Shown piece after piece: positions 1 through 6,458 of a stretch of 15,658 nucleotides of DNA. Each line of letters starts with the position of its first letter. The first letter of the stretch is position 1. The notes beneath the pieces are model-generated. The model was not told the DNA's origin, searched no databases, and was given only the letters and a program-made list of their open reading frames with translations. The DNA comes from Candidatus Sericytochromatia bacterium (GTDB lineage: Bacteria > Cyanobacteriota > Sericytochromatia > JACMPN01): positions 1 through 15,658 of the forward strand of contig JACMPN010000470.1 of the NCBI GenBank assembly GCA_014377495.1, in the 5' to 3' direction. The position numbers and the translations under genes are program-made.

Positions 1-1142
1 AGCCACAGCCTGAAACCGTGGAGGCCCCTGACGGCGGGGGGCACCACCGGCGTCAGGCCGGCCAGGTCACGGACCAGCCGCCGCACCCCGACGGCCAACG
101 GGCCGTCCGGATCGCCGAGCACGTAGGGTACGCCCCGATCGATGGCCGCCGACGAACCGACCGGATCATCCGCCAACCGGTTGGCGATCGGGTGCTTCAG
201 GATCTCGCTGACGGCCGTCGCAGTCAGCCCGGCGGGTGACCCGGCCCCCAGCGTGACCAGGCGCAACCGTTCGGTCGGCAGCTGCTGCTCCTGCACGATC
301 TGCATGGCGAGCTGGGCGGCCCGCAGTCCGCCCAAATCGAGACGGATGGGGACGACCACGGCGGCGGAGGCCTGCAGGACTCGCCCCGTGCCGGGATGGG
401 CCCGGTGGTCTGCATCGATGACGACGTAGTCGTAACGGCGGCACAGGGTCTGCAAAAGGTGCTGGACGGCGTCCGCCGGCACCGACTCGGCACCGCGGGA
501 AGCGAGGACCAGTGTGATGCCGCTCCGGTGCGGGTGCAGGGCCTGCTCCCACGGCAGGCCCTTGCCGGCGGCCTCGAGCCAGCTGCATGGCGGATAGACG
601 TCCAACTGCAAATCGAGCTGCCCGTGCCGCCCGTTGAGGTCGACCACGGCAACCTTGAGGCCGGTTTCCTGGTGCAGGCCGATCGCCATGTTGGCAGCCA
701 GGCTGGTCTGTCCGGTGCCGCCCTTGGGCGAAAAGACGGTGATCACCCGGCCGGCGCCGACGGGCTCGGCGGGGGCCACGTGGGCCAGTCGGGCCAATAC
801 GGCCCGCAGCTCGTGGGGGGAGGGTTTGATCAGGAAGTCCCGCACACCCGCCCGCAGGGCCTGCAGCACGTCTTCGCAGCGGGCTTCGGCGGCCAGCACG
901 AGGATCGGCAGGCCGGGCATTTCCTGGGAGAGGCGTCGGGCCAGGTGGATACCGCCGCTGTCCGGCAGCTCATGCCCGATGAGCACGAAGTCCGGCCGCA
1001 GCTCCCGGACGAGTGCCGCAGCCCCGCCCATGTCGCCGACGTCCGTCAGCAGCTGACAGAAGGGTATCTGCAGGATGTGGGCCCGCCAGATGGCCCGCCG
1101 GTCGGGGTTGGCATCAACGAGGATGACCCGCTTGGTGTTCAT
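1..1142 (-). CDS. CpaE/TadZ-like pilus-assembly ATPase with degenerate receiver domain (partial, C-terminus off window)
   Basis: An open frame of 380 codons runs off the left edge without a stop. The ATG at 1142 follows GAGAGG by 8 nt. Residues 4-120 look like a response-regulator receiver domain: an Asp pocket around D10, then the VLIGHELPDSGG segment and the late Lys in DFLIKPSP. The phospho-acceptor Asp that should follow VLI is Gly56, so phosphorylation is unlikely. Residues 133-380 are a MinD/ParA-type ATPase domain. Its deviant Walker A, KGGTGQTS, keeps the signature Lys140, but the P-loop Lys is Gln145. A Walker-B-like strand reads YVVIDAD. CpaE/TadZ proteins localise Flp/Tad pilus machinery at the inner membrane and often carry degenerate receivers and P-loops, so this family fits best. 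No other tad genes are visible; any would lie left of the window, downstream of this gene. A divergent MinD-like regulator is the alternative. Confidence 0.85.
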   Translation of the reverse strand, partial: MNTKRVILVDANPDRRAIWRAHILQIPFCQLLTDVGDMGGAAALVRELRPDFVLIGHELPDSGGIHLARRLSQEMPGLPILVLAAEARCEDVLQALRAGVRDFLIKPSPHELRAVLARLAHVAPAEPVGAGRVITVFSPKGGTGQTSLAANMAIGLHQETGLKVAVVDLNGRHGQLDLQLDVYPPCSWLEAAGKGLPWEQALHPHRSGITLVLASRGAESVPADAVQHLLQTLCRRYDYVVIDADHRAHPGTGRVLQASAAVVVPIRLDLGGLRAAQLAMQIVQEQQLPTERLRLVTLGAGSPAGLTATAVSEILKHPIANRLADDPVGSSAAIDRGVPYVLGDPDGPLAVGVRRLVRDLAGLTPVVPPAVRGLHGFRLW

Positions 1143-1292
1143 CGGTCCGTCCTCTCGCCGTCGGCCACCGTCTGGCCTGCGGATCGGGTCCTTGAACAGC
1201 ATAGGGATCGAACGACTGCCGGGCTTGTCCACCGTGCCCAAACCGGGGCGGGTCAGCTAGGTCCGTCCGTGGCAACGCCGTGCCTGAGGGGA

Positions 1293-1562
1293 TCAGCCGG
1301 CCAGGATGACGTAGCCAAAGCCGACGAGGGCGAGCGAGGTCATCATCACGTACCCCGCCTGCTGGCGGCCGGTGACCAACATGGTCTTTTCGAAGAAGAG
1401 CCGGTGGAACAACGGGGCGAGCAGCAACACGGTCGTCGCCCCCACGATCACCGAGGCCTGCATGTCCAAACCCGGCCGGCTGAGGCCCATCATCACCCGC
1501 ACGGCCAGGGCCGAGATGAGGATGCTGCCGGTGTAAGCATGCGACTTCCAGGTATCGGTCAT
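1293..1562 (-). CDS. small three-helix membrane protein, function unknown
   Basis: An 89-aa protein with three predicted membrane segments at about residues 11-27, 35-52 and 69-88. The last helix reaches almost to the C-terminus. The second and third helices are joined by a short basic, polar loop (residues 53-68). The ATG at 1562 is preceded by AAGGA at 7-8 nt spacing, which supports both the gene and the start. It lies upstream of the CpaE/TadZ-like gene on the same strand, with about 150 nt between them, so co-transcription is possible but not shown. I recognise no family motif. A small integral component of the pilus locus would fit the context, but that is inference only. The protein has no Cys. 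Confidence 0.7.
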   Translation of the reverse strand: MTDTWKSHAYTGSILISALAVRVMMGLSRPGLDMQASVIVGATTVLLLAPLFHRLFFEKTMLVTGRQQAGYVMMTSLALVGFGYVILAG

Positions 1563-1746
1563 CAGGCAATCCTTCTCAATGTGGGGAATTGCCAGTATGG
1601 CACGGCCGCAACGCCGCCCAGTGCCTCAACGGATTGCGTTTTGTAAGGGATTGTGGCCGACCTCGCAGCGTCACCTGGACAGCGCCAAATGCACCTTAGT
1701 GCCATGCGGGATGCCGGATTCCGCCTCAGCCACAGGCACCCATCGC
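1563..1746. other. intergenic stretch, upstream region of the small membrane protein
   Basis: This region lies between the start of the 89-aa membrane protein and the terminator of the lipoprotein gene. It should hold the promoter for the minus-strand membrane-protein/CpaE unit. I could only find a weak -10-like CATACT on the minus strand near 1593-1598, with no convincing -35. Open frames here have no Shine-Dalgarno sequence and a composition typical of antisense reading. Nothing else is recognised. Confidence 0.4.
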
Positions 1747-1787
1747 AAAACCGCCCAACGTGAGCGTAACAGCTCGCATTGGGCGGT
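1747..1787 (-). terminator. intrinsic terminator of the lipoprotein gene
   Basis: On the minus strand, nine bases ACCGCCCAA (plus coordinates 1750-1758; arm on the minus strand TTGGGCGGT) pair with their complement at 1779-1787. An inner GAGC/GCTC extension closes the stem, and it is followed by TTTT. It lies 18 nt beyond the stop of the minus-strand lipoprotein gene, as expected for a rho-independent terminator. Confidence 0.8.
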
Positions 1788-1804
1788 CAGTCAATGTCGA
1801 TGAC

Positions 1805-3166
1805 TTAGAAAGGCAGACCCGGCGTCGTCTGATAGGCGCCGCCGCCGCCGGCGTAGTTGGCCATGTAGTTCTGGCGGGCCCAGCGAGCCTCGATGGCGTT
1901 GGAGACACCGACTTCGGCCATCTGGTCGTAGTTGAAGCCGAAGCCCGGCGGATTGGCGTTCACGCGGAACACCCGAGACTCGCTGCCGATCGTCTGCACA
2001 AAGGCCAGCTCGTTGCCGTCGGGGCTCCAACTCGGGGCACTCTCCGACCGGCTCTGATCCTGCTGGTTCATGAGAAACTGGCCAAAGCTCTTCTGGCCCG
2101 ATTGGGCCGTGGGGAAGAGCGAGGCTGCCGCGACGTTCAACACAAAGACCTTTTGGAGGGGCAACTGCTGATTGAGCAACGGGCGCAGATACTTGCGGGT
2201 GTAGGCGAGCCGGCTGCCGTTGGGCGAAAAGATCGGCTCGTAGCAGCCGTATGTCGGCGACGCTTCGAAGGTCAACTTGTTGAGCTTGCCGGTCTGGACA
2301 TCGGACTGGTAGAGGTTCCAATAGTCCTTGGGCAGGTTGTTGTCCAGGTTGCTGCTGAAGACGATGAAACGGCCGTCGGGCGACCATGACGGTTGCCTGG
2401 CACTGGCGGTGATCGACGTGACGGGGCGCAGGTCGCCGGTGTCGACGTTCGTCCGCCAGAGGTTGTAATGATCCGAGTGGCCGGTGGTGGACTGGCCCTG
2501 GCCGGTGGAGATGCGGTCCGACGAAAAGACCAGCACGAGCTGACGGGAAGAATTGATCGGCGCCCAGGCGGGGTCGACGTTGAAGCTCTGGTGGTTCGTG
2601 ATGTTGCGCTCGCCACCGGCAGGGTCACGGACGAAGACCTGGCTGGTGCCGTCGCCGACGTATTTGACGAAAGCGAGGAAGCGGCCGTCCGGCGAGATCT
2701 GGGGCATCCGGCCCTGGCCGAGGGTGACTGCCTGGCCAAAGCCTCGCACGGGGTTGATCCGCACGGTGCCATTGTCGAAGGGGCCGAGGGTCTTGCCGCC
2801 GGTGTCGACACTGACGAGGCTCTCGCCGTTGACGAGGACCTGCACGTCCTGCTGGGCGACGGTGACGCCGTCGAAACGGTCGAAGACGGAGACGTGGACG
2901 GTGTCGGCACCGCCCGTGTAAGGGGCGTAATAGGTGGCGATGGCGCCCAAGTCACGGTTGTCGACAAAGCCGCGGTCGGCTGCGAACCGGTACTCCAGCT
3001 GGTGGCCCCAGGGGTTGTTTGCGGTGACGCGGACCTGCACGGGGTCGAGCGTCTTGATGTCGGTGGACGACAACAACACATAGACACCCTGCTGCGGCCC
3101 GGGACATCCGGCGGTGGCGGTGGCCGCCGCCGCAAGCAGCGCGAGTCTGAGGTAGCGTTTGACCAT
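1805..3166 (-). CDS. TolB-like PD40 beta-propeller lipoprotein
   Basis: A 453-aa protein. A basic N-terminus, a hydrophobic stretch and ATAGC (Cys21) form a lipoprotein signal, although position -3 is Thr rather than the usual Leu. Residues 28-112 look like an Ig/PKD-like beta-sandwich. From about 150 there are several PD40/WD40-like TolB blades: MPQISPDGRFLAF (154-166), QPSWSPDGRFIVF (258-270), EPIFSPNGSRLAY (310-322) and APSWSPDGNELAF (377-389), plus a degenerate one near 197-215. In this family such propellers act as periplasmic or surface protein-interaction platforms; the specific partner is unknown. The start has AAAGGA upstream at a rather long distance (about 14 nt). A -10 TATAAT sits about 32 nt upstream, and a strong terminator follows the stop, so it is probably monocistronic. 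It is not TolB itself, because no tol/pal genes are nearby and TolB is not normally lipidated. Confidence 0.85.
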   Translation of the reverse strand: MVKRYLRLALLAAAATATAGCPGPQQGVYVLLSSTDIKTLDPVQVRVTANNPWGHQLEYRFAADRGFVDNRDLGAIATYYAPYTGGADTVHVSVFDRFDGVTVAQQDVQVLVNGESLVSVDTGGKTLGPFDNGTVRINPVRGFGQAVTLGQGRMPQISPDGRFLAFVKYVGDGTSQVFVRDPAGGERNITNHQSFNVDPAWAPINSSRQLVLVFSSDRISTGQGQSTTGHSDHYNLWRTNVDTGDLRPVTSITASARQPSWSPDGRFIVFSSNLDNNLPKDYWNLYQSDVQTGKLNKLTFEASPTYGCYEPIFSPNGSRLAYTRKYLRPLLNQQLPLQKVFVLNVAAASLFPTAQSGQKSFGQFLMNQQDQSRSESAPSWSPDGNELAFVQTIGSESRVFRVNANPPGFGFNYDQMAEVGVSNAIEARWARQNYMANYAGGGGAYQTTPGLPF

Positions 3167-3191
3167 AAGAAGCAGGTCAGTCCTTTCGCGA

Positions 3192-3227
3192 GGCCCTATT
3201 ATAGCCGTCGCTCCACATGCGCAGCAA
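3192..3227 (-). promoter_or_regulatory. promoter of the TolB-like lipoprotein gene
   Basis: Read on the minus strand there is a perfect -10 TATAAT (plus 3198-3203). A -35-like TTGCTG (plus 3222-3227) lies 18 nt upstream. The predicted transcript starts near 3191, giving a leader of about 25 nt that contains the AAAGGA ribosome-binding site. The -10 is embedded in GCTATAATAGGGCC, which mirrors the -10 of the opposing promoter at 3298-3310. Confidence 0.6.
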
Positions 3228-3297
3228 CCGCCAGGCGCCCCGCCTGATGCCCGATTTCGCCGAAGCCGCTGGGATGCCGATCGCGGACGCCCCTCGC

Positions 3298-3310
3298 GCT
3301 ATAATAGGCC
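3298..3310 (+). promoter_or_regulatory. -10 region of the promoter for the Clp-N protein cluster
   Basis: A perfect TATAAT occurs at 3300-3305 within GCTATAATAGGCC, about 80 nt upstream of the Clp-N gene start. No TTGACA-like -35 is present at 16-19 nt spacing, so the promoter may be weak or activator-dependent. It is divergent from, and nearly identical around the -10 to, the promoter of the TolB-like gene. Confidence 0.5.
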
Positions 3311-3363
3311 GAGATCGGCGCAATCTTGCCCCAATATCCCCTTGACGGTGGCGCGCCCAATTC

Positions 3364-3383
3364 GGTTCCACGAGGTTCCACGA
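3364..3383 (+). repeat. tandem duplication of a 10-bp unit abutting the Clp-N start codon
   Basis: The 10-mer GGTTCCACGA occurs twice head-to-tail without a gap, and the second copy supplies the A of the ATG start. The junction creates the GAGG that serves as the Shine-Dalgarno sequence, about 8 nt before the start codon. The repeat is seen directly; its effect on translation is inference. Confidence 0.8.
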
Positions 3384-4420
3384 TGTTTGAGCGCTTTACT
3401 GAAGATGCGATCCGGGTGATGGAGCGTGCCCGCACCGAAGCCCGGCGCCTCGAGTTCAGCCATGTGCAGCCGGAGCACCTGCAACTGGCCCTGCTCAGCG
3501 AGTCCCGCAGCGGCACGGCGAAGATCCTGGCCCTGCTCGGGGCCGACGTCCGCCGGATGCGCACGGCCGTGGAACGGCGCCTCGGCCGGGGTTACACGAT
3601 CGTATCATTGGAAGCGGTCACTTATGCACCGGTGACGGCCCAGGTCATCGACCGGGCCTTGCGGTCGGCCGAGAGCGAGGGCTATGCGGCCGTAGACTCC
3701 TCTTTCCTGTTGCACGCCCTCACCGCCGAGGCCGATGGCGACTGGCTGCGTTTGCTTGGCGAATACGGCCTGACAGTGTCCCGCATCGAAGAAGCGATGA
3801 CCCGCAGCCATGCGGCCCCCCCGATGACGGCAGAGTCCGAGGTCGTGCCCGACCATTTCAGCCCCAGGCTGCTGACGCCGAGGGCGGCGGCGGTGCTGGA
3901 CCTGGCCAAAGAGGAAACGGTCCACGCAGGCCACTGCTCCATTGGCACGGAGCAGGTGCTGCTGGGCATCTGCCAGATGCCGGACACGACGGGCGGGGCG
4001 GTGCTGGTCCATGCCGGTGTCGACGAGCGCACGCTGCGGGTGGAGATTTTCGGGCTGATCGGCCAGGGTTCCGGGACGATCACGGCGTTGCTGGACTACA
4101 CGAACATCATGCACCGGGCACTGGCCCTGGCCTGGCAGGAGGCCCGCAGCCTCGGCCACCGGCGAGTCGGCACGGGGCATCTGGTGCTGGGCATGCTGGC
4201 GATGGACGAGGGCTCGGTCGCCCACCTGCTGCATCAGTTGAATCTGGACACCGAGGCGATCCGCTGGGAGCTGGAGCAGATCCTCAAAGGATCGCCCGAC
4301 GACCCCGAGCCGCCGCCGGGGCTGACCGACCCCGAATTGCTCACCGATCCCTTTGCGGCGACATACGACGATCTGCCCCCGGACGAGTCGATGGATGCGG
4401 ACAGCCAATGGGTGATTTGA
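3383..4420 (+). CDS. tandem Clp-N domain protein lacking an AAA+ ATPase module
   Basis: A 345-aa protein. It begins MFERFTEDAIRVMERARTEA, closely resembling the N-terminus of ClpC, which fixes the start at 3383 (GAGG 8 nt upstream) rather than an in-frame TTG at 3326. Four helical Clp-N repeats can be seen at about 2-70, 79-142, 160-230 and 237-303. Each has the pattern alanine-rich helix, then H/TxxHLxLALL-like segment; examples are QPEHLQLALL (30-38 region), IGTEQVLLGI and VGTGHLVLGML. Two complete Clp-N domains are therefore present. There is no Walker A or B and no M-domain. The tail (304-345) is acidic and proline-rich and ends in WVI. In ClpA/ClpC the N domain binds adaptors and substrates. 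A free-standing copy could act as an adaptor, decoy or phospho-arginine reader, but that is inference. It leads a plus-strand cluster with a permease and a barrel. Confidence 0.88.
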   Translation: MFERFTEDAIRVMERARTEARRLEFSHVQPEHLQLALLSESRSGTAKILALLGADVRRMRTAVERRLGRGYTIVSLEAVTYAPVTAQVIDRALRSAESEGYAAVDSSFLLHALTAEADGDWLRLLGEYGLTVSRIEEAMTRSHAAPPMTAESEVVPDHFSPRLLTPRAAAVLDLAKEETVHAGHCSIGTEQVLLGICQMPDTTGGAVLVHAGVDERTLRVEIFGLIGQGSGTITALLDYTNIMHRALALAWQEARSLGHRRVGTGHLVLGMLAMDEGSVAHLLHQLNLDTEAIRWELEQILKGSPDDPEPPPGLTDPELLTDPFAATYDDLPPDESMDADSQWVI

Positions 4421-4484
4421 CCCGGCTGGCCGCGACCGTGACTTGCGGCGGTCGTTGGGTATGCCCGTATCGGCAGGTTGTCGG

Positions 4485-5660
4485 ATGAACGGCCTCCTTT
4501 CCCCGTTCACCCGGTTTATCGCCTGGCGCCAACTCCGCCAACGGTGGCGCCAGACGCTCCTTTCGGTCGGTACCGTCGCTCTCGGCGTGATGGTCCAGAT
4601 CGTCGCCCTCAGTCTGGCCAACGGCTTCGAAAACGACCTGGTCACCAAGGTCCTGGGCACCAACCCGCACATCAGCCTGACCCCGGTCCTCAGCGACCGG
4701 GTCAAAATCGAGCCACTGCGCAGCGACCTGGCCCGGATCCCCCACGTCCGGCAGGCCACTCCGGCGATCAAGACCCAGGCCCTGATCACGGACGGGGTCG
4801 GCACGACCGGCATCCTCCTGTTTGGCATCGATCCCGCCCTCGAAGGGGATTCCTTCCAGGATTACATGCTGCGCGGCAAGCTCTCGCAGGGCACCGTCGG
4901 CGACATCGTCCTGGGCGTCGAACTGGCCAAGAAGATGGGCTGGCGGGTGGGCGATGCGATCCAGGTGATCACCGGGGTCGATCATCAATTGTCCTGTCGG
5001 GTGACGGGCATCTTTCAGGCCGGCTTGTATGAATTGGACGTGCGGGCCGCTTACGTCAATCTGCCCTCAGCCCAAGTCCTGCTGGATCTGGGCACGGACG
5101 TGCAGAGCCTGACGGTCCGCCTCGACGATCCGATGCGGGCGCCGGAGATCGGCCGGCAGATCTCCGCCCAGTGGCCCGCCTTTCAGACCCGCAACTGGCT
5201 GGAAAGCAACAAGAGTCTGATGTCGGCGATGGCCCTGGAAAAGCGGGTCATCTTCCTGGTCATGCTCTTTTTGATCCTTATCGCCATCGTCGGCATGGCC
5301 AACACCCTGGTGATGATCGTCGTCGAAAAAACGCCGGACATCGGCATCATGCGGGCCATGGGGGCCAGCCAGCAGCAGATCCGCCGATTGTTCATGCTGC
5401 AGGGCATCTGCGTGGGCGGGACGGGAGTCGTTGCCGGCTGCCTGCTCGGTTACGGCGTCTCCCTGATCCTCGCCCGCTTTCCCATGAACCTGCCCAATGA
5501 CGTCTACTACATCGAAAAGTTGCCCGTCCTCATGCAGCCCATCGACTTTCTCCTCGTCGCCGCCGCAGCCCTGGCCATCTGCGTCACCGCCAGCGTCGTG
5601 CCCGCCCGCCGGGCCGCCAGCCTAGACCCCATCGAGACGATCCGCCGGAGCCAATCCTAG
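4485..5660 (+). CDS. LolC/LolE/MacB-type ABC transporter permease (FtsX domain)
   Basis: A 391-aa permease. I start it at the ATG at 4485, 7-8 nt after GCAGG; an in-frame ATG at 4461 has no comparable site. Topology is typical of type VII/Lol permeases: one helix (about 25-46), a large extracytoplasmic domain (about 47-252), then three helices (about 255-280, 303-330 and 352-373). Between helices 2 and 3 is the coupling segment EKTPDIGIMRAMGAS (281-295). The C-terminus has PARRAASLDPIETIR. The segment NDVYYIEKLPV (338-348) resembles the corresponding LolC/LolE region. LolC/E proteins extract lipoproteins from the inner membrane, using the ATPase LolD and the chaperone LolA. Neither partner is encoded here, so the ATPase must lie elsewhere. 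The gene is 64 nt after the Clp-N gene and 2 nt before a beta-barrel gene. A MacB-like exporter half is the alternative. Confidence 0.88.
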   Translation: MNGLLSPFTRFIAWRQLRQRWRQTLLSVGTVALGVMVQIVALSLANGFENDLVTKVLGTNPHISLTPVLSDRVKIEPLRSDLARIPHVRQATPAIKTQALITDGVGTTGILLFGIDPALEGDSFQDYMLRGKLSQGTVGDIVLGVELAKKMGWRVGDAIQVITGVDHQLSCRVTGIFQAGLYELDVRAAYVNLPSAQVLLDLGTDVQSLTVRLDDPMRAPEIGRQISAQWPAFQTRNWLESNKSLMSAMALEKRVIFLVMLFLILIAIVGMANTLVMIVVEKTPDIGIMRAMGASQQQIRRLFMLQGICVGGTGVVAGCLLGYGVSLILARFPMNLPNDVYYIEKLPVLMQPIDFLLVAAAALAICVTASVVPARRAASLDPIETIRRSQS

Positions 5661-5662
5661 TC

Positions 5663-6202
5663 ATGCACATTGCCCACCTGCGTGGCCTCCTCGCCACTTG
5701 CCTGCTCACTGCCGTGGTCCTACCTGCACAGGCCTTGCCCGTCATCGATGCCGGGGCCAGCCTCACTGAGCGCGAGGGCAGCTGGGGCTACCGTGTCCAG
5801 GCCACCTTCGGCCTGCCCGGCAGCGGCCTCAGTGCCGGCGGAGAATGGACCCAGGACAGCCTGTTCAACACGTATGCCGGCACCGCCCGCTACCGGTTTG
5901 GGACTGACTGGTGGGGAATCTGGCCGCTGGCGGGCTGGCGGGGCCACACGGGCGGCGTCCAGACGGCCATGCAGGGTCCGGAGTTCGGCCTGGGCTTCGA
6001 TCTCAGCTTTAGCCCGATGGTGCCCTCACTGGTCATCGAAGGCGGCTCGATCTACAGCCTCGACGGCCACTTCGCTCCCCAACTGCGGATCAACAGCCGT
6101 TACCGGGTCTTAAACGTCCTGGACCTCGATGCCAGCTACCGTCTTGAAAACTGGGCCTCCTGGAGCCAGGTCTGGGGCCTGGGTGCCCACTTCGTCTGGT
6201 AA
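5663..6202 (+). CDS. small outer-membrane beta-barrel protein
   Basis: A 179-aa protein. A signal peptide with a hydrophobic core at about 8-20 and an AQA cleavage site predicts a mature start at Leu25. The mature part shows alternating polar/aromatic beta-strands rich in Gly, Tyr and Trp, and ends in GLGAHFVW. A C-terminal Trp or Phe in the last strand is the usual signal for Bam-assembled outer-membrane barrels. At about 155 mature residues it would form a small barrel of roughly eight strands. The ATG is only 2 nt after the stop of the Lol-like permease, so translational coupling and a shared role in the envelope are likely. I recognise no specific family. It has no Cys in the mature region. 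Confidence 0.75.
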   Translation: MHIAHLRGLLATCLLTAVVLPAQALPVIDAGASLTEREGSWGYRVQATFGLPGSGLSAGGEWTQDSLFNTYAGTARYRFGTDWWGIWPLAGWRGHTGGVQTAMQGPEFGLGFDLSFSPMVPSLVIEGGSIYSLDGHFAPQLRINSRYRVLNVLDLDASYRLENWASWSQVWGLGAHFVW

Positions 6203-6275
6203 GCGTCCCCGGGCCAAGTCCCGGTCAAACGGCAGGGCGACAAAGGTCCGGACCGTTACTTTTTAGATCACACCA

Positions 6276-6308
6276 AGCACCCCTGACCCGCCAAGGATCA
6301 GGGGTGCT
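6276..6308 (+). terminator. strong hairpin after the permease/barrel genes, without U-tract
   Basis: AGCACCCCTGA (6276-6286) pairs perfectly with TCAGGGGTGCT (6298-6308) across an 11-nt loop. No run of T follows on either strand, so it may be a weak or rho-assisted terminator, or an mRNA-stabilising 3' hairpin. It lies 74 nt after the barrel stop. Confidence 0.55.
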
Positions 6309-6458
6309 GCCATACGCACGATCCAGGACCCGACAGGCCAACCACTTTGGCGCGGGCAGGCTCAGGGCAAGTGACCCTGGGGTTTACCAAAAGCTAACCC
6401 TTCCGTAAGCAAGACACGACCTGATGCGGGCGATAAAGAGCGAAAGGGAGAGTCACGC

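Noticed and set aside
396..1646. 416-codon open frame on the plus strand
   Set aside because: It is antisense to the CpaE/TadZ-like and small membrane protein genes, has no ribosome-binding site, and is a product of high GC. The opposite strand carries recognisable domains.
2393..3247. 284-codon open frame on the plus strand
   Set aside because: It is antisense to the TolB-like lipoprotein, which has clear PD40 motifs. The antisense frame shows no domain or start signal.
3326..3382. Upstream TTG start for the Clp-N protein
   Set aside because: The added 19 residues are proline-rich and unlike the family, while the ATG at 3383 gives the classic MFERFT N-terminus and has a ribosome-binding site.
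3605..4828. 407-codon open frame on the minus strand
   Set aside because: It spans the ends of two well-supported plus-strand genes and has a composition typical of an antisense reading.
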